A DNA stretch of 6,501 bases from Moraxellaceae bacterium (GCA_002401525.1 NVTH01000230.1:1-6501), one strand, 5' to 3'. Positions 1 through 5,813 are shown, numbered from the stretch's first letter. Translations and numbers: made by a program. Notes: a model not told the origin generated them from the sequence alone.

Positions 1-1169
1 ACGGCCTAGCGGTATTACGTTCCTCGGTACGCGAATATTTATGCAGTGAAGCGATGCATAGCTTGGGTGTTCCCACTACTCGAGCGCTCAGCTTGATGTT
101 AACCGGCGATCAAGTGATGCGAGACATGCTTTATGATGGCAATCCCGCATTAGAACCTGGCGCCGTGGTATGTCGAGTAGCGCCGAGCTTTCTTCGTTTC
201 GGTAATTTTCAATTGCCCGCCTCTCGAGGGGATTTGCCGCTATTACGTCAATTGTTGGATTACACCATTGAGACAGACTTTCCCCACTTAGGTGAGCCCA
301 ATAATGAGGCGATATTGAAGTGGTTTGCGGAAGTCAGTGAGCGTACCTTGACGATGGTGATTCATTGGATGCGTGTGGGATTTGTGCACGGTGTAATGAA
401 CACGGACAATATGTCCATTCTCGGACTGACGATCGATTATGGACCCTACGGCTGGTTAGAGGATTATGACCCTGATTGGACGCCGAATACTACGGATGCG
501 GGCGGGCGTCGTTACCGATATGCGCATCAGCCTCAAGTGGCTCATTGGAATTTGCTGCAGTTAGCGAACACCATTTTACCGATTGTGGAAGATAAGTCAG
601 AGTTAGAGTCCATACTGCAACAATTTGCAACGGATTTTGAGCAGCAGTACGAGCAAATGCAGCTGGCTAAACTAGGCCTTCAAACCCAATGCAAGGACGA
701 TCAGTTTCTGATTGCGGAATTGTTAGACATACTGGCATCCGTTGAAACCGATATGACATTATTTTATCGGCAGCTTGCGGAACTTGATTTGTTATCGCTA
801 GGGTCAAAATCTTATCAAAACCAATTGATGAGTGTTTATTACCAAGCGGGCCAACTGACTCCCACCTATTGGCTTCGATTGCATCAGTGGTTGGAAAAAT
901 ATGCGCTGCGCTGTGAGGGAGAAGGTTTAAGCCTCGCTCAGCGCAAGCAAAGGATGAATCAGGTCAACCCTTTGTATGTATTGCGCAACTACCTTTCGCA
1001 GCTCGCGATTGATAAAGCGGAACAAGGGGATTTTTCCGGCGTGGAGGAGCTTCTGAGCGTATTATCGAACCCTTATGCGGAACAGGCTGGAAAAGAACAC
1101 TTGGCAGAAAAAAGACCCGAATGGGCAAGAAATCGGGCGGGATGCTCGATGTTATCTTGTAGCTCTTGA
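1..1169 (+). CDS. selO: Protein adenylyltransferase SelO (YdiU/UPF0061 family), 5'-truncated by window edge
   Basis: This is the C-terminal part of a SelO pseudokinase-fold enzyme. The family transfers AMP from ATP to Ser/Thr/Tyr of target proteins and is linked to redox homeostasis. The frame is already open at base 3, where GLAVLRSSVREYLCSEA precedes the first in-window ATG at 54. That ATG is therefore internal, and about 100 N-terminal residues lie outside the window. Visible family signatures are RFGNF (encoded near 198-212), GVMNTDNMS (390-416) and TIDYGPYGW (429-455). By alignment with characterised SelO, the Asp of NTDN (405-407) is the catalytic residue. The following Asn and the Asp of IDYGP (435-437) bind the metal. 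The C-terminus PEWARNRAG...SCSS ends in Cys-Ser-Ser, which places Cys at the antepenultimate position that is selenocysteine in animal SELENOO. The gene stops with TGA and is followed by a hairpin. It converges on the alkB-like gene and shows no functional link to it. Confidence 0.95.
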   Translation, partial: GLAVLRSSVREYLCSEAMHSLGVPTTRALSLMLTGDQVMRDMLYDGNPALEPGAVVCRVAPSFLRFGNFQLPASRGDLPLLRQLLDYTIETDFPHLGEPNNEAILKWFAEVSERTLTMVIHWMRVGFVHGVMNTDNMSILGLTIDYGPYGWLEDYDPDWTPNTTDAGGRRYRYAHQPQVAHWNLLQLANTILPIVEDKSELESILQQFATDFEQQYEQMQLAKLGLQTQCKDDQFLIAELLDILASVETDMTLFYRQLAELDLLSLGSKSYQNQLMSVYYQAGQLTPTYWLRLHQWLEKYALRCEGEGLSLAQRKQRMNQVNPLYVLRNYLSQLAIDKAEQGDFSGVEELLSVLSNPYAEQAGKEHLAEKRPEWARNRAGCSMLSCSS

Positions 1170-1180
1170 GATAGGAATAA

Positions 1181-1220
1181 GCAGGACGTTATAGGGATAA
1201 CGCCCTGCCTATGTTTCTTT
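1181..1220 (+). terminator. Probable selO transcription terminator
   Basis: An inverted repeat starts 12 bases after the selO stop. GCAGG-A-CGTTAT (1181-1192) pairs with ATAACG-C-CCTGC (1197-1208) around an AGGG loop, giving 11 pairs and one A/C mismatch. The bases that follow, CTATGTTTCTTT, are T-rich but interrupted, so intrinsic termination may be only moderate. No T tract flanks it on the other strand, so it probably serves selO and not the convergent gene. Confidence 0.6.
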
Positions 1221-1250
1221 CAGGACTAGTTTCTTTCAGGACTAGTTTCT
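1214..1250. repeat. 16-bp tandem duplication (2.3 copies)
   Basis: The unit TTTCTTTCAGGACTAG occurs at 1214-1229 and is repeated identically at 1230-1245. A partial third copy, TTTCT, follows at 1246-1250. The repeat is non-coding and lies between the selO hairpin and the alkB stop. Perfect identity suggests a recent slippage-type duplication. Confidence 0.9.
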
Positions 1251-1251
1251 A

Positions 1252-1291
1252 ATCAGGCGTACACATTGCCTATCAGGCGTACGCACTGCCT
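1252..1291. repeat. 20-bp tandem duplication across the alkB stop codon
   Basis: ATCAGGCGTACACATTGCCT (1252-1271) is followed directly by ATCAGGCGTACGCACTGCCT (1272-1291), with 18 of 20 bases identical. The right copy contains the last codons and TGA stop of the alkB-like gene (1273-1275). The left copy is its non-coding echo just beyond the stop. The protein's length is unaffected because the stop lies in the first copy read. Confidence 0.9.
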
Positions 1292-2535
1292 ATGGCTGAG
1301 CTTGGCGCTACTTCAGCGTTAGGGTCAACAAGAGTCGGGTCTGATTGTTGTGCATGATAAATCAAATCACTTTGACCGCTGGCCATACTTTGAATGTTCG
1401 CGAGTTTGCGTTCTTCAGCTGAAGCCCAATTATTGTCCCAATCCATTAGTTTAATATTCATAATTGGGTGCCACAGCGTGGGCACCAAAGCGAGCATCAT
1501 GGAGGGGATATACCCTAAAATCGTTGTGGGGGCATCATGATCGAATGATTTGAGTTCCCAGAATTCCACGTCTGCGTCCGAGTGGTGATGGGAATGCCTA
1601 GGCACTGCGCAGACCACCCAATTGGCCATCCGTTCATTGCTATTCCACGAATGCCTCAATTGCATGGGCTCAGATGGAACGCGCACTAGGCCGTAATGTT
1701 CAATGTAATTGGCGGACTCTAAGGCAAAATGGGAGGTCAAACCAAATAAAACCAATACAGGAAGTGCCACCCAACCTGCCAAGTAGATGTATCCGACAGT
1801 CATTATTGCCTCGATTATCCACCACCTCATCGCCTCATTTTTCCAGCTCCAGGTCGAAAGTCCCATTTTACTTAAACGTGTTTTTTCAAGATCCCAGGTC
1901 ATTTTGTATTGGCCAAGAATTGAACGTACCGAAAAGTGGTAATAGCTTTCTCCCCGAAGTGCAGTGGCGGGATCTGCAGGCGTAGCCACAAGATTGTGAT
2001 GCCCGTAGGGGTGACGGATAGAGAAATAGGTGAAATAGCCAGTGCATTGGCCTAATCGGCCTATTAAGTGGGCGATAGGCCGATCTTTGCGATGCGTGAG
2101 TTCATGACCCACAACCACGCTAGAGATAGCGACTGCCGCGCCACTTAATAGAAAGCTGGTCCCAAGAAATAACAGCGACGATTCTTCCCGAGCGGCTAGT
2201 GTGTCAAAGCCCGTTAATGAATGCACTGCGGCGCCTATGCCGAGCATGTCTACTTCTGGTGCTGCGATTAACCAGACACATACAATTTGAGTTAAAAAGG
2301 CGCCCACCATTGCAATGTACTGTAGCGGATAAAATAACTCTGGGTGGTCGAATTCCCAGTCTTCTAAATCTTTGCCAAAAAAGAGCTCTCCCAATAGAAC
2401 CAGCATACCGAATGCGGCACCCACCCAGATGAGAGTTTCACTGCAAAATAACATAAACGGAATTGAGATGACCCCCATAATGATTACTAAGAAAAAACGG
2501 CCATAGTTAAAACTGGCTTTTATTGCGTCAATCAT
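1273..2535 (-). CDS. AlkB-like membrane non-haem di-iron hydroxylase (alkane 1-monooxygenase family)
   Basis: This is a predicted 420-residue inner-membrane hydroxylase of the AlkB/XylM type, which oxidises an alkyl or benzylic carbon using O2 and electrons from a rubredoxin or reductase. Numbering is from the ATG at 2535. Hydrophobic segments lie near residues 14-30, 35-50, 72-92, 121-142 and 240-266. All nine expected iron-ligand histidines are present: HELTH (H144, H148), RHPYGHH (H175, H179, H180), NYIEHYGL (H280) and RHSHHH (H314, H317, H318). The family strings ATPADPAT and HSWNSN (295-300) are also intact. Three positions beside the ligands are atypical: R for K after HELTH, R174 for the usual E of EHxxGHH, and H316 for the D of RHSDHH. 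The start is set by AAGGAG at 2546-2551, 10 bases upstream of the ATG. A GTG at 2565 would add ten residues but has no ribosome binding site and would place AAGGAG inside the gene. The tail after about residue 370 is polar and longer than usual. No rubredoxin is fused or adjacent. The substrate is unknown: medium-chain alkane, or a XylM/CymA-like aromatic side chain. Confidence 0.88.
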   Translation of the reverse strand: MIDAIKASFNYGRFFLVIIMGVISIPFMLFCSETLIWVGAAFGMLVLLGELFFGKDLEDWEFDHPELFYPLQYIAMVGAFLTQIVCVWLIAAPEVDMLGIGAAVHSLTGFDTLAAREESSLLFLGTSFLLSGAAVAISSVVVGHELTHRKDRPIAHLIGRLGQCTGYFTYFSIRHPYGHHNLVATPADPATALRGESYYHFSVRSILGQYKMTWDLEKTRLSKMGLSTWSWKNEAMRWWIIEAIMTVGYIYLAGWVALPVLVLFGLTSHFALESANYIEHYGLVRVPSEPMQLRHSWNSNERMANWVVCAVPRHSHHHSDADVEFWELKSFDHDAPTTILGYIPSMMLALVPTLWHPIMNIKLMDWDNNWASAEERKLANIQSMASGQSDLIYHAQQSDPTLVDPNAEVAPSSAIGSAYA

Positions 2536-2545
2536 TGAAACATTA

Positions 2546-2551
2546 CTCCTT
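2546..2551 (-). promoter_or_regulatory. Ribosome binding site that fixes the alkB-like start
   Basis: The - strand reads AAGGAG, 10 bases before the ATG at 2535. It argues against the upstream in-frame GTG at 2565, which has only AT-rich, non-Shine-Dalgarno sequence in front of it. An out-of-frame ATG (2543-2541) lies only two bases after the motif and opens a three-codon frame, described under findings. Confidence 0.75.
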
Positions 2552-2562
2552 GAACGTATTGG

Positions 2563-2597
2563 CACTTTAAGATAGAAGTTCTAAAGTGTTTTTTTAT
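2563..2597. repeat. Leader dyad with adjacent T run
   Basis: CACTTTA (2563-2569) and TAAAGTG (2582-2588) form a perfect 7-bp inverted repeat around a 12-base loop. Reading + it is followed by seven further Ts and ATT, so it resembles a weak intrinsic terminator for transcription antisense to the alkB leader. Reading - it is a hairpin in the probable alkB 5' untranslated region, 11 bases before the AAGGAG. Its AT-rich stem makes strong folding doubtful. Confidence 0.45.
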
Positions 2598-2674
2598 TGT
2601 TTTGACTTCTTTTGAGTAGAAGCTATTGCGTGCTTTGACGACCTAATAACGGCCTCTTTGAATTCACTTTTACT

Positions 2675-2752
2675 GCACCTTTAAAACGCCTTTAGCAATA
2701 GCATTAGTGGTCCCTATCACTGTGATTTAATAAAGGTGCTATTCCAGGGAAT
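2675..2752. repeat. Cluster of dyads (possible operator region)
   Basis: Three symmetric elements lie close together. The first is a 9-bp inverted repeat, GCACCTTTA (2675-2683) with TAAAGGTGC (2731-2739), 47 bases apart. The second is an 11-bp dyad, ATCACTGTGAT (2716-2726). The third is ATTCCAGGGAAT (2741-2752), symmetric in 10 of 12 bases. They sit 140-220 bases upstream of the alkB-like start, where an activator or repressor could bind. No known regulator consensus is recognised. Confidence 0.35.
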
Positions 2753-2839
2753 CATTCGGTCTGCAGAGGACGATAATTTCCACGACCGCAGCTATAACAG
2801 ATTTGATTTATTTCAACGTTATTGCAAGTAATTTCGACC

Positions 2840-2873
2840 AAAAAAAGTGGCAAACGAAATTCTGGCCAGAATT
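2840..2873 (-). terminator. Candidate weak terminator or palindrome after the flavoprotein gene
   Basis: The sequence AATTCTGGCCAGAATT (2858-2873) is a perfect 16-bp palindrome starting 20 bases past the flavoprotein stop. Reading -, a run of seven Ts (2846-2840) follows after 11 bases. The gap between stem and T run is longer than in a canonical intrinsic terminator. A short alternative stem, TGGC with GCCA, would bring the T run close. It could instead be a protein-binding palindrome upstream of alkB. Confidence 0.35.
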
Positions 2874-2893
2874 CTCAGATAGCGACTCTCACC

Positions 2894-4495
2894 CTAGGAA
2901 AGATTAATTGACTTTTGTTCTGGCTTTGACGTTGGTTGTGATTCTAAATCTGCTTTCGGACCGAGTCCTAACGGTTGGCTGTTGTGGACATTGGCGTTTT
3001 TATCTTGAGGCACGGCATGGTAATCGAGCCAGTTGGGGCGTCGAGTGCGCCACCAATAATTCACTGTAGTATTCGGCCAGTTGTTGGTGATTTTACCGGT
3101 CTCTGTTTTATACCAACTACTGCAATCGCTTGCCCAGACCCGTTTGCTTAAATCTTGTTGCAAATTTTGATTATGGCGTTGTTGCACATCGTATCGTACG
3201 TCTAAGTATTTTAAATTCTTCTCGTTCAGAGTTTTGATACATTGCACGATGTAGTTAGCCTGGGTTTCAATCATGACAATGATTGAATTGTGCCCCAAAT
3301 TAGTGTTCGGACCGTAGAGCATAAAAAAATTGGGGAACCCGGTTAAGGTGATCCCGAGATAGGCTTCTGCACCATCCTTCCATGCTTGATTTAATGATTG
3401 ATGGTTTTTACCCTTGATTTGTAACGGCGATAGGAAATCGGTTGCTTCGAAGCCGGTGCCTAGAATGATGGCGTCCACGGCTCTCTTTGTGCCGTCGCCC
3501 GAATAAACATTATGGGCATCAATTTTAGTGACTGTATTGGTGATTAAAGCCACATTGTCGCGTTGCATTGCAGGGTAATAATCATTGGAGATAAGCACTC
3601 GCTTACAACCGATTTGGTAGTTAGGGGTTAGTTTTTGTTTAAGTGCTGGATCGGTAATATGTTGGCCCATAATCGTTTCGGCTGCTTTAACAAACCGCTT
3701 GCCTAGCCAGCTATCTTTCTTAAAAGCCATAAAAGATAATTCGAATTGCCAGTAGAGCAGGCGTCTATAGAGCCGAATCAATGCAGGGTAGCGATTAAAG
3801 TGCCGATGCTCGGCGTCGCTGTATTCACGGTCGGGTTTAGGCACTATCCAATTGGGGCTACGTTGATAGACGTCGAGTTGTTTTACCTGTTTCGCTATTT
3901 CAGGAATAAATTGAATTGCGCTAGCGCCGGTGCCGATCACGGCGACTGATTTCCCCTCTAATTTGAAGTCATGATCCCAGCGCGACGAATGAAACAGAGT
4001 GCCTTTGAAAGAATCTAGCCCAGGAATGTTAGGGTATTTTGGTTTATTGAGTTGGCCCAAGGCGGAAATAAAAACGTCTTGAGTGAGGCGCTGCCCATCG
4101 GCTCTAGTAAGTGACCACTTACCTTTGTTTTCGTCAAAGTCCGCGTGGGTTATTTCTGTGTTGAATTCTATGTGTTGGTAAATGTCGTATTTAGTCGCGC
4201 AGTGTTCTAGGTAGGCTCTTATTTCGTAGCAATTAGAAAAACGTTTGCTCCAGTTGGGATTAAGCTCGAAGGAGAATGAGTATAGGTGTGATGGCACGTC
4301 ACATTCGGCGCCTGGATACGTGTTATCCAACCAAGTTCCGCCTAGCTTTGATGATTTTTCGTAAAGCGTGAAGGAATCAAAGCCGGCCTGTTTTAATTTG
4401 ATCGCTACGCATAAGCCAGAAAACCCTGCGCCTAGAATGGCAATAGTTTTTGGGGCTTCTGCGTTATGAGCTCCGAGAGTTTGATTAGGGCGCAC
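2894..4495 (-). CDS. Type I Baeyer-Villiger / FMO-like flavin monooxygenase
   Basis: This is a 533-residue soluble FAD- and NADPH-dependent monooxygenase. Enzymes of this family insert one O atom from O2 into ketones to give esters or lactones, or oxygenate soft heteroatoms. The first Rossmann motif is GAGFSG (22-27), for FAD. The second is GTGASA (188-193), for NADPH. Both type I BVMO fingerprints are complete: GGxWxxxxYPGxxxD (52-66; W55, Y60, D66) and FxGxxxHxxxWD (163-174; F163, G165, H169, W173, D174). GCKR (296-299) supplies an Arg (R299) aligning with the catalytic Arg of cyclohexanone and phenylacetone monooxygenases. GTGFEATDF (346-354) is the usual late FAD-side motif. The last 30 residues are a polar tail beyond the conserved WRTRRPNW. 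The GTG start is supported by AGAGG nine bases upstream, an in-frame TAA six codons upstream, and no early in-frame ATG. It is codirectional with the alkB-like gene but 358 bases away. It resembles the HAPMO/FMO-like group more than AlmA or EthA, and the substrate is unknown. Confidence 0.92.
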   Translation of the reverse strand: MRPNQTLGAHNAEAPKTIAILGAGFSGLCVAIKLKQAGFDSFTLYEKSSKLGGTWLDNTYPGAECDVPSHLYSFSFELNPNWSKRFSNCYEIRAYLEHCATKYDIYQHIEFNTEITHADFDENKGKWSLTRADGQRLTQDVFISALGQLNKPKYPNIPGLDSFKGTLFHSSRWDHDFKLEGKSVAVIGTGASAIQFIPEIAKQVKQLDVYQRSPNWIVPKPDREYSDAEHRHFNRYPALIRLYRRLLYWQFELSFMAFKKDSWLGKRFVKAAETIMGQHITDPALKQKLTPNYQIGCKRVLISNDYYPAMQRDNVALITNTVTKIDAHNVYSGDGTKRAVDAIILGTGFEATDFLSPLQIKGKNHQSLNQAWKDGAEAYLGITLTGFPNFFMLYGPNTNLGHNSIIVMIETQANYIVQCIKTLNEKNLKYLDVRYDVQQRHNQNLQQDLSKRVWASDCSSWYKTETGKITNNWPNTTVNYWWRTRRPNWLDYHAVPQDKNANVHNSQPLGLGPKADLESQPTSKPEQKSINLS

Positions 4496-4504
4496 GGGTA
4501 AAGG

Positions 4505-4509
4505 CCTCT
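4505..4509 (-). promoter_or_regulatory. Ribosome binding site supporting the GTG start of the flavoprotein
   Basis: The - strand reads AGAGG, nine bases before the GTG at 4495. An in-frame TAA (4513-4511) just upstream rules out a longer protein, so the GTG is the only well-placed start for a complete N-terminal FAD motif. Confidence 0.7.
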
Positions 4510-4572
4510 GTTAGATTTTATGATTATTGTTATAGGTGAAACTAAGTGTATTGTTAGCGTACTTCGTCAACG

Positions 4573-4581
4573 AGTATACCA
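4573..4581 (-). promoter_or_regulatory. Candidate extended -10 promoter for the flavoprotein gene
   Basis: The - strand reads TGGTATACT, a TGn extension followed by TATACT, which matches the sigma-70 -10 consensus at five of six bases. No good -35 hexamer lies 16-18 bases upstream, as is often the case for extended -10 promoters. Transcription would begin near 4566, giving a leader of roughly 70 bases before the GTG. Confidence 0.4.
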
Positions 4582-4801
4582 ATTAAAGGGCTTTAGATTG
4601 GCTTAAATTGATGCCTGAGGGCCAATATAATTCCTTAGTAGGGCCTTTTTTTGCGCCACTTTTCGCCGGATCTTAGTATCTTTAGGTTCACAACATAACT
4701 ATTTTTGGCGGTATTTTACACTTGACTTGCAATTGAAAGAATATACCCTTCACGCTTTCAAAATTTACAATTTAGTAACAATTAGAGTTAAGGAAGTCGT
4801 A

Positions 4802-5719
4802 ATGTCTAACTTTGAACATATAAAAAAATGTCGGCCTGTAAGTAAGTGTTTGTTGCTTGGGGTGGTCATTTTAAATCTTACAGCCTGTGGCGGAGAGAGT
4901 CTTTCCGATGAACCATTGAGCGTGAGTTACGACGGAATATGGCAAGGGGTCTATACAACGGAATGGGATCCTACTGAAAAACCACTCTATATGATCGCTA
5001 AAGATGACAACGCTACAATAATATATGACGGTTATAACCTCGCCACCAGCGGGTTACTGACGGGTGATTCGGCGGGATTTAGTGTGGACCCAAATACGAA
5101 TTTTACTCAGGGGCTTTCGGCTGCGATTTATTTAAGGCAGGAAACTATTGACGCTGAGGTGTCCGATGGGGGATTGACGTTGTCCTACGGCGGGGAACTG
5201 AGCGTTGATGACATCGCCTTTGGCTCAGTTATGTATTTATACACTGGATTTAATGCCTATGATCCATTTGAATTGGGCTTTATCGTGAATGTTGATCTTG
5301 AAAAAACCCCTCAATCGTATAAAGGGAACATTTGGGAAACGGATTTGATGACCCTGCCGATCTCTTTAGAGGATATCGTAGGCACTTGGAGTGGGAGCTC
5401 GATTAGTATTGATACGCTTCTTCAGGGGCCTACGATACTCACTTTGAAAATGGTCATTGATGCTAATGGAGATATATTGGCGAGTGATAGTGATGACTGT
5501 ACTTATGAGGGGACGGTGATCGTTCCCGATGAGTCGGTTAATAGCGCAGAATTTTCCTTAGAAGCTCAAATATGTCCGATTATAGAAGGTGGACCTTTAC
5601 TTGAAACCTTCCGATTGAGGTATACCGGACCGGGCTTTCTAAATGCAGAAAAAAATCGATTTACTATTGGATTGGAAAATGGCAGCAGTGTCATTGCCAT
5701 GACCTTATCACCGCAATAA
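4802..5719 (+). CDS. Two-domain outer-membrane lipoprotein of unknown function
   Basis: This is a 305-residue predicted lipoprotein. A positively charged N-region is followed by the hydrophobic stretch CLLLGVVILNL and the lipobox LTAC, so cleavage and lipidation should occur at C29. The +2 residue is Gly, not Asp, which suggests sorting to the outer membrane. The mature protein is Ser/Thr/Gly/Asp-rich with alternating beta-strand patterns. It looks like two related beta-rich modules. The first opens with YDGIWQGVY (43-51) and the second with IVGTWSGS (192-199), each a Gly-x-Trp-x-Gly strand as in lipocalin- or avidin-like barrels. The second module has C233 and C258, a likely disulfide pair. 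The ATG at 4802 is chosen because AAGGA (4790-4794) sits seven bases upstream and it gives a proper signal peptide. A TTG 75 bases upstream (4727) would bury that signal. I do not recognise the family. The gene is divergent from the flavoprotein gene and is followed by a strong terminator, so it is probably monocistronic. Confidence 0.85.
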   Translation: MSNFEHIKKCRPVSKCLLLGVVILNLTACGGESLSDEPLSVSYDGIWQGVYTTEWDPTEKPLYMIAKDDNATIIYDGYNLATSGLLTGDSAGFSVDPNTNFTQGLSAAIYLRQETIDAEVSDGGLTLSYGGELSVDDIAFGSVMYLYTGFNAYDPFELGFIVNVDLEKTPQSYKGNIWETDLMTLPISLEDIVGTWSGSSISIDTLLQGPTILTLKMVIDANGDILASDSDDCTYEGTVIVPDESVNSAEFSLEAQICPIIEGGPLLETFRLRYTGPGFLNAEKNRFTIGLENGSSVIAMTLSPQ

Positions 5720-5773
5720 TTAATATTGTGTTTTTATAAATCTAATCCGACATTCTAATATTGAGAATTGACC

Positions 5774-5810
5774 AACGGCTCTGACACTGATGTGTTTGAG
5801 CCGTTTTTTT
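5774..5810 (+). terminator. Strong intrinsic terminator of the lipoprotein gene
   Basis: AACGGCTC (5774-5781) pairs perfectly with GAGCCGTT (5798-5805). Inside it, GACAC and GTGTT can extend the stem around a TGAT loop. A run of seven Ts (5804-5810) follows directly. It lies 55 bases after the lipoprotein stop and ends three bases before the stop codon of the convergent gene. In the opposite direction the hairpin lacks a T tract, so it would terminate only the + transcript well. Confidence 0.88.
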
Positions 5811-5813
5811 ACG

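Larger units (their letters stand above)
2536..2893. other. Gene-free region upstream of the alkB-like gene
   Basis: These 358 bases separate the flavoprotein stop from the alkB-like start. I find no credible coding frame. The stretch contains an AT-rich leader hairpin (2563-2588), a group of dyads between 2675 and 2752, and a 16-bp palindrome (2858-2873) with an A7 run beside it. The alkB promoter should be here, reading leftward. I could not find a convincing sigma-70 -35/-10 pair. TATCTT, about 35 bases before the ATG, is the nearest -10-like hexamer, but it has no -35 partner. An activator-dependent or alternative-sigma promoter is possible but not shown. Confidence 0.7.
4496..4801. other. 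Divergent intergenic region between flavoprotein and lipoprotein genes
   Basis: These 306 bases hold no convincing gene and must carry promoters in both directions. The leftward promoter candidate is the extended -10 at 4573-4581. For the rightward lipoprotein gene, TTTACA (4715-4720) and TTGACT (4722-4727) are -35-like. The only nearby -10-like hexamers, GAATAT (4739-4744) and TATACC (4742-4747), fit poorly in sequence or spacing, so I make no separate call. Other structure is a 6-bp inverted repeat, ATTGGC (4597-4602) with GCCAAT (4621-4626), and GGGCC repeated at 4619-4623 and 4641-4645, the second copy running into T7 (4646-4652). Confidence 0.6.

Noticed and set aside
1674..1985. Open frame on the + strand inside the alkB-like gene
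   Set aside because: It is antisense to a well-supported gene, is rich in Arg/Ser/Pro as shadow frames are, and shows no domain or ribosome binding site.
2199..2432. Second + strand open frame inside the alkB-like gene
   Set aside because: It mirrors the hydrophobic N-terminal half of the hydroxylase on the other strand and has no recognisable features.
2602..2629. TTGACT with TATTGC 16 bases later, a promoter-like pair on the + strand
   Set aside because: The -10 match is weak and no + strand gene follows. It is most likely chance in AT-rich DNA.
3746..3949. + strand open frame inside the flavoprotein gene
   Set aside because: It lies opposite the conserved NADPH-binding region of the monooxygenase, so the openness is explained by that gene.
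2894..4495. Assignment of the flavoprotein as AlmA, the long-chain alkane monooxygenase
   Set aside because: AlmA and EthA-type proteins carry a GGTWDLFRYPGIRSDSD-like block. This protein has GGTWLDNTYPGAECD and a different C-terminus, so the symbol is not justified.
4619..4652. GGGCC repeat followed by T7, resembling a terminator on the + strand
   Set aside because: The two GGGCC copies are direct repeats with only a 4-bp GGCC pairing and a long loop. No + gene ends upstream.
4727..4801. N-terminal extension of the lipoprotein from a TTG at 4727
   Set aside because: It would put 25 residues ahead of a complete lipoprotein signal peptide, has no ribosome binding site, and overlaps promoter-like sequence.
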